From: a bacterium 1XD21-70
GTDB lineage: Bacteria; Bacillota; Clostridia; Lachnospirales; Lachnospiraceae
Length of the DNA: 64,000 nucleotides
Direction: 5' to 3'
Assembly (NCBI GenBank): GCA_003669055.1
Contig: RAYB01000017.1
Span: forward strand, 29,511 to 93,510
In this document: piece by piece, positions 42,999 through 51,427 of the stretch
Numbering within the stretch: position 1 is the stretch's first letter
Layout of the letters: each line of letters begins with the position of its first letter
Position numbers and translations under genes: made by a program
Notes under the pieces: generated by a model
The model's database searches: none
The model's input: the letters and a program-made list of their open reading frames with translations, nothing else
Told to the model about the DNA's origin: nothing

Positions 42999-44318
42999 TT
43001 ACAAAAGCCTGGATTTTTCCTTTTGCAAAAACACTCCCGTGGCACCAAAAGTCGCCATCTCCGTCACCGGAGCAGCCATCCACACACCGGCCATCCCAAA
43101 CAAAACCGGCAGGGTAAAGATACAAAAGAGAAGAACCACCACCCCCCGCAAAGACGAAATCACCGCCGACTCAAAGGCCTTTCCAATGGCTGTAAAATAA
43201 AAAGAGGTAATGGCATTGACACCAGAAAAGAAAAAGGAAACCGCAAAAATCCTTATCCCAAAACTCACCATATCCTGTACCTGCCTGCTCGCCACAAAAA
43301 TGCCGCCATACCAGCCGGAAACCGCCTCCGTCAGCAGGAAAACTGCCACCCCTGCCCCAAAAACATACCGGTTGGCAGTTCTTCTGATATCCGCCGCAAG
43401 GAGCCTTTCCCCTGCCCCATAGCAAAAGCTAATCAGCGGGCTGGCTCCCTGCCCAAAGCCGATAATGACCATACTAAACATATAAGCAGTGTAGCCCACA
43501 ATCGTGAAAGCGGTCACACTGTCCGCCCCAAACCTTCTCATAATCACGAGATTATAGGCAAACATGGCAATCCCTGTAGACATTTCCCCGATAAACTCCG
43601 AACTGCCATTTAAAAAGGACGCCCTGCAAATTTCGCCGTTGAAGCGAAACTTCCCCAGACGGTAAACCTCTGCCCTCCCCAAAAAGAACCACAATATCGC
43701 TGCCAAAGACGCCAGTGCAGACACCAGGGAAGCGGCAGCAATCCCGGCCGCCCCCAGGTGAAAACAGCCGGAAAACAGATAGTCCAAAAGGACATTGAGC
43801 ACTACCTGGAAAATACTGATTTTCATATAATACCGGGGATTCCCCTCCCCCCGGATAAACATCCCAAAGGAAGAATTCACCACCATAACCGGAAGTTCCA
43901 GCAGCATAACCCGGTAATATTCCTGGAAACATCGGGCAACCTCCCCCTCTCCATGAAGGACAGACATCACAGGTTCAAGGCAAAAAGCCATAATACAACT
44001 GAGCAAAACAGTGGACACAAAAGCAGTGGCTATGGTCTGGTTAAATATCTGGCAGCCGCCATTTTGGTCATTAGATCCAAGAGCCATCCCTGCCATGGCC
44101 ACACCTCCGATGGATACCATCAGCCCCACCCCCAGGTACAGATAAACAATCGGAAGCCCTAAGTTTACTGCCGCGATCCCTTCCTTCCCCACATAATTTC
44201 CCATAAAAAATCCGTCCGCAACCGTTATCAGGGACGTGAGCACCATGGCAATCACTGCTGGTATGGAAAATTGCAAAACCTTCCCTGCCCGGTCCTTTCT
44301 GATCTCTTGTAAATCCAT
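42999..44318 (-). CDS. MATE-family exporter (second copy)
   Basis: 439 residues, about twelve transmembrane helices. Landmarks: GKVLQFSIPAVIAMVLTSLI, DGFFMGNYVGKEGIAAVNLG, MFIRGEGNPRYYMKISIFQV and GFGQGASPLISFCYGAGERL. It belongs to the MATE group close to the MepA/DinF-like clostridial exporters and is not close to the copy at 31186. The final residues are basic (FLQKEKSRLL). RBS AAGGAGG before the ATG at 44318. Its leader carries an 11-bp hairpin, and the AraC gene lies upstream on the same strand, so that AraC protein may regulate it. Confidence 0.9.
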   Translation of the reverse strand: MDLQEIRKDRAGKVLQFSIPAVIAMVLTSLITVADGFFMGNYVGKEGIAAVNLGLPIVYLYLGVGLMVSIGGVAMAGMALGSNDQNGGCQIFNQTIATAFVSTVLLSCIMAFCLEPVMSVLHGEGEVARCFQEYYRVMLLELPVMVVNSSFGMFIRGEGNPRYYMKISIFQVVLNVLLDYLFSGCFHLGAAGIAAASLVSALASLAAILWFFLGRAEVYRLGKFRFNGEICRASFLNGSSEFIGEMSTGIAMFAYNLVIMRRFGADSVTAFTIVGYTAYMFSMVIIGFGQGASPLISFCYGAGERLLAADIRRTANRYVFGAGVAVFLLTEAVSGWYGGIFVASRQVQDMVSFGIRIFAVSFFFSGVNAITSFYFTAIGKAFESAVISSLRGVVVLLFCIFTLPVLFGMAGVWMAAPVTEMATFGATGVFLQKEKSRLL

Positions 44319-44342
44319 AAAAACCCCTCCTTAATAATAAAA

Positions 44343-44388
44343 TACACGGTTTTGATCTTTCCTCTCCGGAAACCAATAAAACCGTGTA
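44343..44388 (-). promoter_or_regulatory. Leader hairpin and -10 box of the second MATE gene
   Basis: TACACGGTTTT (44343-44353) and AAAACCGTGTA (44378-44388) form a perfect 11-bp stem around an inner TTTCC/GGAAA hairpin. On the minus strand a TATAAT lies just upstream (44391-44396) with no good -35 box, which fits an activator-dependent promoter. Confidence 0.5.
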
Positions 44389-44471
44389 CTTATTATAAAA
44401 GGGAACGAATTTAAATACTTCTGAATTCTTGCTCTTTGATGCCAAAAGCCGTAGGCATCCCCCGCCTTCTG

Positions 44472-45353
44472 TCAGCCCTTGATTGGCACGCAGATCTCCA
44501 TTTCTATATAGCAGGCCACCAGCTTTTGCTTTGCATTGGCTGGCGGCATTGTGCAATCTACCAGATGGTAGCGGTCAAACAGGCTTCTGCTGCTGTCCAA
44601 TTCATAGGATACCCTGGGCAGCCATTCCGAAAAAATCGTCTGGTATGTCTTATAGATATCCTTTGCATGCCCTCGAAAGGGATATACCGCGTATTTGCCG
44701 CCCTGTATGGTAGTGGTATTTTCCAGAAGGCAATCCTCTTTGACACTCATGCAGATATCATAAAGGCAGTTCTTTTGGGTCACTGCCGGGTCGTCATACG
44801 TCCTCTCCAAAAATTCCGTCTCCGCTGTGAGGTACTGCCGGTATTTTTCCAGGAAAATGCCCCAATTCCTGCTAAGATACTCATAGCTGCCAAAGCGCCT
44901 TTCATAGACCACATAATAATCCGGAAGATCCTTAAAAACCATCTTCCGGCTGCACTCTTCAAAACTCTCCGGCTGCCAGCTTTCCTGATGAAAAAAGGGA
45001 TGCTCCATGGTTTTTTTGCGGCTGTTTTCCCGGAAAAACACAGGGGTCATGTGGTAATGGAGTTTAAAAGCCGAACTGTAGTTCGAGGAACTATATCCAT
45101 AATCTGCACTGATGGCCGTGATTGACCGCTCTCTCTCCGTTTTCAGGCGGAATGCACTTTGCTCTAGCCTGACCCGCCTGATAAATTCATAGACCCCTTC
45201 CCCAGTCTGAGCCTTGAAAACCCGGCAAAAATAATATTTAGAAAGATGGCACTGCCCGGCCACCGTCTCCAGGGATATTTCCTCTTCTATATGCTGCAAA
45301 ATATAGTCAATTGCCTGATTCACCGCTTCATTTGTGATCATTTGCTGCCTCAT
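44472..45353 (-). CDS. AraC-family regulator with GyrI-like effector domain
   Basis: 293 residues. The N-terminal AraC DNA-binding domain has both helix-turn-helices (ISLETVAGQCHLSKYYFCRV, then RSITAISADYGYSSSNYSSA and FKLHYHMTPVFFRENSRK). The C-terminal 150 residues resemble the GyrI/BmrR effector fold (YYVVYERRFGSYEYLSRNWG, AVYPFRGHAKDIYKTYQTIF). Such proteins sense drugs or cationic ligands; the MATE exporter 153 bp downstream is the obvious target. The start ATG at 45353 overlaps the stop of the nucleoside phosphorylase gene (ATGA), so the two are translationally coupled. Confidence 0.88.
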   Translation of the reverse strand: MRQQMITNEAVNQAIDYILQHIEEEISLETVAGQCHLSKYYFCRVFKAQTGEGVYEFIRRVRLEQSAFRLKTERERSITAISADYGYSSSNYSSAFKLHYHMTPVFFRENSRKKTMEHPFFHQESWQPESFEECSRKMVFKDLPDYYVVYERRFGSYEYLSRNWGIFLEKYRQYLTAETEFLERTYDDPAVTQKNCLYDICMSVKEDCLLENTTTIQGGKYAVYPFRGHAKDIYKTYQTIFSEWLPRVSYELDSSRSLFDRYHLVDCTMPPANAKQKLVACYIEMEICVPIKG

Positions 45354-46123
45354 AACCCCGCCACCCGAACCGCCAGTTCCATTGCAAGTTCTGCAATCCG
45401 GTCTTTTTCCTCCAGTTTTGCACCGTTTTCCAGGCTCCGGGGCTCCCACGCCTCCCCATCCAGGTTATCTGCGGCATAAAAGAACTGGAACACTTCCTTT
45501 TCCCGAAACCGGGCAAGGGCAGCCATGGCAGAGCACTCCATATCCACACAGATACAGCCAGCCGCTTTCCTCCTTGCCACCTTCTCTTTCGTTTCCCGGT
45601 AAATGCCGTCGGATGTCCAGGTCTTCCCTATGGTATATTTACAACCTAAAGCCCGGAGCATGCCTGTAAAAATGTCCGTATACCGCGGATTCACAGAGAT
45701 CTCGTCAGAAGGCGGCGCATAATGGAAACTGGTCCCCTCATCCCGGACGGCACTGTCGGGAATGATGACCGAACAATCTTCAATCTTTTCATCCAGCACG
45801 CCGCATGTGCCAAACAGGATGATAGCCTCCGCCCCCATGGCAAATATCTCCTCCGCCACAGAAACACACGCCGGAGCCCCCACCACGGACATAAACATCC
45901 CAACAAAAATCTCTCTATAATTTGCTTTATATACAGGAATAACCATATTCGCTTCCCTTGTCTCTCCAATCCTTTCCCCGCCAAAAGACTTTACCATGCG
46001 TTCAAAGGTTTCCTTGGCAAAGCAGGAAACCACTATCTTTGGCATGTCCGGGATTGGTTTTACCACATCAAAGGGATTTACCACTGCCTGCCTGCTCTCA
46101 TCAAACTCTTCCAGAATTTTCAT
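45350..46123 (-). CDS. Nucleoside phosphorylase (uridine/purine type, PNP-UDP family)
   Basis: 257 residues. It cleaves nucleosides with phosphate to the base and ribose-1-phosphate. Family signatures: the hydrophobic start PKIVVSCFAKETFERMV, the phosphate-site region GGERIGETREANMVIPVYKA, FGTCGVLDEKIEDCSVIIP and the substrate loop CVDMECSAMAALARFREKEV, where MECSAM corresponds to the nucleoside-binding MEMEAA-type motif. It starts at 46123 (RBS AGGAAGGGG). Coupling to an AraC/GyrI regulator is unusual. Base specificity is not clear. Confidence 0.86.
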   Translation of the reverse strand: MKILEEFDESRQAVVNPFDVVKPIPDMPKIVVSCFAKETFERMVKSFGGERIGETREANMVIPVYKANYREIFVGMFMSVVGAPACVSVAEEIFAMGAEAIILFGTCGVLDEKIEDCSVIIPDSAVRDEGTSFHYAPPSDEISVNPRYTDIFTGMLRALGCKYTIGKTWTSDGIYRETKEKVARRKAAGCICVDMECSAMAALARFREKEVFQFFYAADNLDGEAWEPRSLENGAKLEEKDRIAELAMELAVRVAGL

Positions 46124-46360
46124 AAATGCCCCCTTCCTATTTTATTCTTCCTGTTATCATACATATAAACCCCCTTGCCAGCCGATTGCCGGGCAGATTG
46201 CAAATTTACTTTCTTTTATTATTTATCGGCGTATTTTTATTTATTTTAAAAAGGACTGTACAAAATGCATATCATGCAGCATGAATTTATCTTCCCCTAC
46301 TTACCGTGCGGGGTGCTTACGGCCTTAGCCGCTAATTCCCTTACGCACCCCAGCGCACAA

Positions 46361-46395
46361 AAAAAGTGCGCAACCCCAATGGATACGCACTTTTT
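46361..46395 (-). terminator. Terminator of the tRNA operon
   Basis: AAAAAGTGCG (46361-46370) / CGCACTTTTT (46386-46395); on the minus strand the T-run continues. It directly abuts the tRNA-Thr 3' end. The stretch 46311-46366 also has a GGGGTGC / GCACCCC pair and a GCGCAC-A7-GTGCGC hairpin that would compete with it. The rest of 46124-46310 shows only the upstream region of the nucleoside phosphorylase gene. Confidence 0.8.
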
Positions 46396-46396
46396 A

Positions 46397-46469
46397 AGCT
46401 CCCGGCCGGACTCGAACCGGCGACCCACGCATTACGAATGCGTTGCGCTACCAACTGCGCTACGGAAGC
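46397..46469 (-). tRNA. tRNA-Thr (CGU anticodon)
   Basis: 73 nt, cloverleaf complete: acceptor GCTTCCG / CGGGAGC, D stem GCGC/GCGC, anticodon stem ACGCA/TGCGT with loop TTCGTAA (anticodon CGT, reads ACG), T arm GCCGG/CCGGC with TTCGAGT. No CCA is encoded. Confidence 0.95.
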
Positions 46470-46520
46470 AACTGCAAAAATCTGTATAAAAATGCTTTGG
46501 ACATTGTCCAAAGCACCTTA

Positions 46521-46592
46521 TGACCTCACCGGGAATCGAACCCGGGTTTACGCCGTGAGAGGGCGTCGTCTTGACCGCTTGACCATGAGGCC
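46521..46592 (-). tRNA. tRNA-Glu (CUC anticodon)
   Basis: 72 nt: acceptor GGCCTCA / TGAGGTC, anticodon stem ACGCC/GGCGT with loop CTCTCAC (anticodon CTC, reads GAG), T arm CCGGG/CCCGG with TTCGATT. No CCA is encoded. Confidence 0.95.
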
Positions 46593-46615
46593 CTAATAAC
46601 TTTGACAAAAAATCA

Positions 46616-46689
46616 TCGAGGCGACAAGATTCGAACTTGCGGCCTCTGCGTCCCGAACGCAGCGCTCTACCAAACTGAGCCACGCCTCG
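46616..46689 (-). tRNA. tRNA-Pro (CGG anticodon)
   Basis: 74 nt: acceptor CGAGGCG / CGCCTCG, D stem GCTC/GAGC, anticodon stem CTGCG/CGCAG with loop TTCGGGA (anticodon CGG, reads CCG), T arm GCAAG/CTTGT with TTCGAAT. First gene of the tRNA operon. Confidence 0.95.
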
Positions 46690-46700
46690 ACATCTCCTAT

Positions 46701-46729
46701 ACTATAATATAGTTTTTTCGTTTTGTCAA
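46701..46729 (-). promoter_or_regulatory. Promoter of the tRNA-Pro/Glu/Thr operon
   Basis: Minus strand TTGACA (46724-46729), 17-bp spacer, TATAGT (46701-46706), 12 bp before the tRNA-Pro 5' end. Confidence 0.85.
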
Positions 46730-46790
46730 CAATTTTTTCCTAAACATCACCATAAACACCACGAAACAGCAGCAAAACGTTTCCCACGGC

Positions 46791-47798
46791 TTATGCTCTT
46801 CCCTTGAAGATCCCCCCGATCGTCCCCCCCGGCTGAAACTTGGCCGTCAGTATGGCATCTTCGCAGGGTATCCCGTTTATGATGTCGCAGAGCATATCCG
46901 CCGCCAGCCTTCCCATCTCCGCCTTCGGGACACGGATTGTCGCCAATTCCGGTTGCATATAAGCAGAAAACTGGATATTATCGCAGCCCACCACCGACAC
47001 ATCCCCCGGAACCCAAAGTTCCTGTTCCCTCAATGCTTTCATCGCCCCGATGGCAACCAGGTCATTTACGGCAAACACTGCCGTAAAATCCCGCGTCCTC
47101 CCCAAAAGTTCTTTCATGGCATGGTAGCCCGCATCCATATCTGCCACAAACGGCGGCTGCCCGTCCACGATCAGTTCCTTATCTGCCAAAAGCCCCTGCT
47201 CTTTCATGGCATCAAGGAAATTCTCATATTTTTCATGGCTGGACTCCTTTATGGAATATCCGCTGAGGTAGGCAATCCGTCTATGCCCCAGCCCGGCCAG
47301 GCAAGATACCATGTCCCGGATGGCATTTTTATATTCCACATCCAGCACCTTGCCAAACCGGGGAATCCCGGAAATGATCTTGATGCCGTGTTCATATGCC
47401 CTCCGGACGGCAGGTTCCATGCTATCGATATAGGTAGCCAAAAACACCCCGTCAATGTTCCTGGAAATCAGGTCAAAGACGGCATCCTCCGTAAAATTAA
47501 ACAGATTGATATCAATCGTGGAAACGATATATCCCCTCACTCTGGCCTGCCCCTGCATGGCCTCCGAAACCTCTGCATACCGCGGGTTTTTCAGGTTGTT
47601 CACAATCAATGCCAGATGGCCGCTCCGGTTGGTTGCCAGGCAGCGGGCGGCATGGTTCAGCCGGTAGCCTTTTTCCTCAATCGCTTTTCGCACGCGCATG
47701 GTCAGTTCCGGGCTGACATACTTCGTTCCGTTTATCACATGGGATACCGTGGCCTCGGAAACACCGGCCGCCAAAGCCACCTCTTTACGTTTTGACAT
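46791..47798 (-). CDS. LacI-family transcriptional regulator
   Basis: 335 residues. The N-terminal HTH reads EVALAAGVSEATVSHVINGT with the hinge region GYRLNHAARCLATNRS near residues 48-63. The periplasmic-binding-like core starts HLALIVNNLKNPRYAEVSEA and contains FAVNDLVAIGAMKALRE and VSVVGCDNIQFSAYMQPELA. The start at 47798 (MSKRKE) follows GGAGGAAGGAAA; the ATG at 47819 is upstream of that RBS. It lies 86 bp after the last gene of the operon at 47885-53697 and probably represses it through the two palindromes at 53832 and 53918. The effector is unknown. Confidence 0.92.
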   Translation of the reverse strand: MSKRKEVALAAGVSEATVSHVINGTKYVSPELTMRVRKAIEEKGYRLNHAARCLATNRSGHLALIVNNLKNPRYAEVSEAMQGQARVRGYIVSTIDINLFNFTEDAVFDLISRNIDGVFLATYIDSMEPAVRRAYEHGIKIISGIPRFGKVLDVEYKNAIRDMVSCLAGLGHRRIAYLSGYSIKESSHEKYENFLDAMKEQGLLADKELIVDGQPPFVADMDAGYHAMKELLGRTRDFTAVFAVNDLVAIGAMKALREQELWVPGDVSVVGCDNIQFSAYMQPELATIRVPKAEMGRLAADMLCDIINGIPCEDAILTAKFQPGGTIGGIFKGRA

Positions 47799-47832
47799 TT
47801 TCCTTCCTCCCTGCACCATGGATGCCTTTTTC

Positions 47833-47851
47833 TGGTGCTATTTTAACACCA
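47833..47851. promoter_or_regulatory. Short inverted repeat upstream of lacI-type gene
   Basis: TGGTG (47833-47837) / CACCA (47847-47851) flank TAAAAT on the minus strand, a possible -10 box of the regulator gene. It could be an operator. Confidence 0.35.
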
Positions 47852-47884
47852 AAAACGGAAAAAGGGAAGAAGGATTGGATTTCT

Positions 47885-49168
47885 TCAACAGCCCTCACCG
47901 ATCATGATCCTGATAATTTCTTCATTTGTCTCCTTCATGCCATGTTTTCCCAGGCGCCCTACATTTTTTAAGGTTGCCTCTACTCCCTTGGTTACGATTC
48001 CGTCGCCGCCCCGAAACTGCTGCCCCTGCCGGTACATGGCATAGCCGAAAATACCCGCTTCTACCGCAGAGGCAATCTTCGCTGCACAGGACGCTTTCGC
48101 CCCGTCACATACAATCCCGGATACTATCGCTAAGGCATTGACGATGGTATGGGCTACCTCCGCGTATCCCCCGCCGCTTAAATAGGCAATCCCGGCTCCT
48201 GCCCCCGCCCCTGCGCTGACTGCCCCGCAGTATGCCGACAGGCGGCCAATGGGTGTCTTTTCATGGATGGCAGTCAGGTTGGCCAATGCCAAAGCCCGCA
48301 GCAGCTTCTCCTCGCCCACCTTCTGTTCCTCTGCATATACCACCACCGGAACCGAAACGGCAATCCCCTGGTTCCCGCTTCCGGAATTGATGATCACCGG
48401 CAGTTCGCAGCCGTTCATCCTGGCATCCGAGCCTGCCGCCGCCAGGGCACGGGCACGGGTGCGGACATCATCCCCTTCGGCGGCCAGCAGCACGGAGCCG
48501 ATATTGGCTCCGTAGTCCCCGCGCAGGCCTTCCTTGGCAATTGCCATATTATAGCGGATCTGCCGGTTTAAAATGCCGCGGATCTCCCCGGTTTCCACCG
48601 TATCTGCAAAGTCATAGATAGATTCCATGTCCAAAAGGCTCCGGTCGGTTATTCCCTCTTCCTGCTCCCCTTCCACTGGTACCTCCCTCAGCGTTTCCCC
48701 GTTCTTTTCCAGCAGCACAATGTTTGTATGGTAATTCAAGATCCTGACCTTTGCATAAGAACTGCCTTTATGCAATACCACCACAATCTCGAACGTAAAC
48801 CCCTGATCCACATGGCTCACAAAAACCGGAACCTTCTGCAGGAAATCCCGCATTTCTTCGGTCTGGCCCTGGCTCACATTTGCAATCACTTCCAGTTCTT
48901 GGTCTGCCCTCCCCGCCACGGCTCCCGCTGCCACAGCGGCAGGAATCCCTTTGAGGCCGCCGGTATGGGGGACAATTACCGACTTTACATTTTTGATAAT
49001 GCTCCCGCTGGCAGCAACCTCCACGCGGTCCGGCATCTCCCCTAATATTTCCCGTGCCACGGCAGAGGCATATGCAAGTGCAATCGGCTCCGTACATCCC
49101 ATGGCCGGTATCAATTCCTCCCTTAAGATCTGAATATATGCCTGGTATTTTTTATCTGTCTTTTTCAT
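47885..49168 (-). CDS. L-cysteine desulfidase / serine dehydratase alpha-like protein (UPF0597, CyuA type)
   Basis: 427 residues. Family members are [4Fe-4S] lyases that split L-cysteine, or related beta-substituted amino acids, to pyruvate, ammonia and sulfide. Visible: the N-terminal Cys25 in PAMGCTEPIALAYASAVARE, NGCELPVIINSGSGNQGIAV near 290, and the paired Cys of GIVCDGAKASCAAKIASA near 360, which fit cluster ligation. Start ATG at 49168, with AAGGAG 10 nt upstream; the frame open further upstream overlaps the permease gene. It is the last gene of the operon, 26 bp after the permease. The true substrate in this operon is unknown. Confidence 0.85.
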   Translation of the reverse strand: MKKTDKKYQAYIQILREELIPAMGCTEPIALAYASAVAREILGEMPDRVEVAASGSIIKNVKSVIVPHTGGLKGIPAAVAAGAVAGRADQELEVIANVSQGQTEEMRDFLQKVPVFVSHVDQGFTFEIVVVLHKGSSYAKVRILNYHTNIVLLEKNGETLREVPVEGEQEEGITDRSLLDMESIYDFADTVETGEIRGILNRQIRYNMAIAKEGLRGDYGANIGSVLLAAEGDDVRTRARALAAAGSDARMNGCELPVIINSGSGNQGIAVSVPVVVYAEEQKVGEEKLLRALALANLTAIHEKTPIGRLSAYCGAVSAGAGAGAGIAYLSGGGYAEVAHTIVNALAIVSGIVCDGAKASCAAKIASAVEAGIFGYAMYRQGQQFRGGDGIVTKGVEATLKNVGRLGKHGMKETNEEIIRIMIGEGC

Positions 49169-49194
49169 CGATGGAAATCTCCTTTTCCCTCCCC

Positions 49195-50361
49195 CTACTT
49201 CCCCTCCGCCCGGTTCAGCTTTGCCACCCGGAAAACGGATACCAGCAGCGGGATGAATATAGAAAATGCAGCGATGGCGCCGGTGGAGGTAAGGATAATC
49301 TGCACAATCTTCATCAAACCCATTAAGGATACGAAATAACATACCACCATAAACGTAAACGCAATCGCAAAAATCTTCAGCTTCTGGCTAACCGCGTCAT
49401 TTTTCCACAGTTTCATGAACCGCGCCGCAATGCTGAAGGCAAACGTAGGCCCTGTTGTTATCACGGCAATAAAGATCACCACCCAATAGGTGACTGTCAG
49501 GGTACTTCCCAAGTGATTCTGGCAAATATTCAAAATAGGGGTGGAATTCAACTCCTCCGGCAAAAACGGCAGCACAATGCAGGAGGTCACGAAAAACAGC
49601 GCGCCTACAAAAACTGCAATCAGGATGCCGGAACCAACTGCGTCCTTCTGATCCCGGATTCTCTCGGAATAGCTGCTGAGCGTTGCCCCCCAGGAACCCA
49701 CATTAAAACAGTAAGAGACCACCATCGTATACCCGGTGGCAAGGGGAACCCCGCTCCAGTCCACACCCACCTGGAAATTCCCCAAAAGGCCAGCCAGCAC
49801 ATCTCCCCTGAGCAAGCATACAGCAACCAGGATTGCCAACAGGCTTGCCGTCAGCGCAAGGGTCATAATGGTATTGAATTTGCGCAGGAAGGCTCCGCCG
49901 TATACGCTGAGCACTGCAAAGGCAAAAGCCGCCGCCAGGGAGCCGGCCTTTACGGGAATCCCTGCCATCGACTGGCCGAGGGAACCAAACAGCGCCATGG
50001 CGCCTGCACAGGCCGCAATACCGGAAAGTATGGTAAAGCAGTCAAAAAACAAAGCTACAATCCTTTTTAACAGCGGGTTGGAATCCGGCTTCTGCAACCC
50101 GTAAAGGGCAAGGTAAAAGCCGTTATAATCTGTCACCTTATATGCCCGGATCAGATTGATCCCCAGGGTACAGCAGACCGCCATGACCGCCATAAATATC
50201 AGGACGAAAACCAGCATATGCCCACCGCCATATCTTGCAAAATAGCTGGTAGCATAAGCGCCGGAGGCCATCGCACCCCCGCAGAACCCGCCAAACACAA
50301 GGGCTGCCAAGCCAAACCAAGTGGCAAAACGCTTTTTAAATGTATATTTTTCCTGTGACAT
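49195..50361 (-). CDS. YkvI-like integral membrane transporter
   Basis: 388 residues, about ten hydrophobic helices (LAALVFGGFCGGAMASGAYA, GHMLVFVLIFMAVMAVCCTL, TYWVVIFIAVITTGPTFAFS). The organisation resembles the amino-acid/polyamine-type transporters related to Bacillus YkvI. The helix-1 segment FGGFCGGAMASGAYATSYFA has the small-residue break expected of a LeuT-fold unwound helix. The start at 50361 follows GGAGTAT. It sits between an Idh-type oxidoreductase and the desulfidase-like gene, so it probably imports the operon's substrate. Substrate unknown. Confidence 0.78.
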   Translation of the reverse strand: MSQEKYTFKKRFATWFGLAALVFGGFCGGAMASGAYATSYFARYGGGHMLVFVLIFMAVMAVCCTLGINLIRAYKVTDYNGFYLALYGLQKPDSNPLLKRIVALFFDCFTILSGIAACAGAMALFGSLGQSMAGIPVKAGSLAAAFAFAVLSVYGGAFLRKFNTIMTLALTASLLAILVAVCLLRGDVLAGLLGNFQVGVDWSGVPLATGYTMVVSYCFNVGSWGATLSSYSERIRDQKDAVGSGILIAVFVGALFFVTSCIVLPFLPEELNSTPILNICQNHLGSTLTVTYWVVIFIAVITTGPTFAFSIAARFMKLWKNDAVSQKLKIFAIAFTFMVVCYFVSLMGLMKIVQIILTSTGAIAAFSIFIPLLVSVFRVAKLNRAEGK

Positions 50362-50392
50362 AATACTCCTACTCCCCTTCCTGCCATCCATT

Positions 50393-51427
50393 TTACTCCA
50401 AGATACCCTTACAGTCTACGGTTGTATGATCCCTTGCAGACTGAATACCTGCCATAACCATGGCAAAGCTTTTTACATTATCTTCCAGCGTCGTTTCTGG
50501 TTTTGCCCCCTGCTCAACACTGTCCATAAACATGTGGAACCCATACTCCATCTCCACATATTCCATCCTGGGCAATGCAATCTCTTCCCCCTGCTGCCGC
50601 CTGGTATCCAGTACAACTTCCTCCGCCCTTTCATGTTTGTAAAGCATCACCTTCCCATCCGCATCCAGGGTCAGGCACCCCTCGTTCCCGGTGACCGTGA
50701 AATTGCCGTCCCAGGAACTCTCCTTCCCCCGGGCCGCCCAGCTTCCTTGGTATACGGCCCGGACACCGTTATCCATCTCCAGGATGGCTTCCGCTGACGG
50801 CTTGCCCTTAAACAGAGACCAGGACGGACGCCAGGTGCGGCAGTAAATGTCTTTACAATCTGCACCGGTAAAAAACCGGATCAGGTCAAAATGATGGATC
50901 GACACATCCTGCAAAAGCGGCATCTCCAAGCCCGCCCGGTATCCCTGCAAGTCCTCCTGCTGGCGAAATTCCAATAGGACAGACTCGACCTTCCCAATCC
51001 TCCCTTCCTCTATCGCACGCTTGATCGCCTGGTTATGGGGTCTCCAGCGGTAGTTCTGGGAAGCCATGAATTTTCGCTCCGGATATAAGGCTTTCAGCCG
51101 CAGCAGCCCTTTGGCCTCCTCCAGATCCATTGCCAGCGGCTTTTCCGTGATCAGGTCCATACCCTTTTCCAGTGCCAGCTTGTCCGCCTCAAAATGAAGT
51201 GCCCCCGGCAACACCACTACGGCGATCCCTGCATCCGTCCTGGCAATTGCCTCCCTGAAATCGGTAAATGTTTTTGCCGGATCCACCCCGTATGTACCGC
51301 AAAGTTCCTCCATCTCGGCAGGGCTACCGGCAACCCCTGCCAGTTCACACCGTTGTGTTTTTTGGATCAGTTCCAGCCAGCGCCTTCCCCAAAACCCCAT
51401 GCCAAGCAGCAGAATTTTATGCTTCAT
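50393..51427 (-). CDS. Gfo/Idh/MocA-family oxidoreductase
   Basis: 344 residues. NAD(P)-dependent sugar or cyclitol dehydrogenase family. The Rossmann start is HKILLLGMGFWGRRWLEL (residues 3-20); the conserved EKP appears in ITEKPLAMDLEEAKGL near 95; the C-terminal beta-sheet domain starts about 125 and includes LLQDVSIHHFDLIRFFTGAD, with the catalytic His in this loop. The ATG at 51427 overlaps the UroD-like gene by 11 bp. It is the third gene of the operon and the second Idh-type protein in it; the two paralogues differ widely. Confidence 0.9.
   Translation of the reverse strand: MKHKILLLGMGFWGRRWLELIQKTQRCELAGVAGSPAEMEELCGTYGVDPAKTFTDFREAIARTDAGIAVVVLPGALHFEADKLALEKGMDLITEKPLAMDLEEAKGLLRLKALYPERKFMASQNYRWRPHNQAIKRAIEEGRIGKVESVLLEFRQQEDLQGYRAGLEMPLLQDVSIHHFDLIRFFTGADCKDIYCRTWRPSWSLFKGKPSAEAILEMDNGVRAVYQGSWAARGKESSWDGNFTVTGNEGCLTLDADGKVMLYKHERAEEVVLDTRRQQGEEIALPRMEYVEMEYGFHMFMDSVEQGAKPETTLEDNVKSFAMVMAGIQSARDHTTVDCKGILE

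Noticed and set aside
46432..46683. 83-codon minus-strand frame (MAQFGRALRSGRRG...)
   Set aside because: It is a translation of the tRNA genes and spacers, a well-known annotation artefact.
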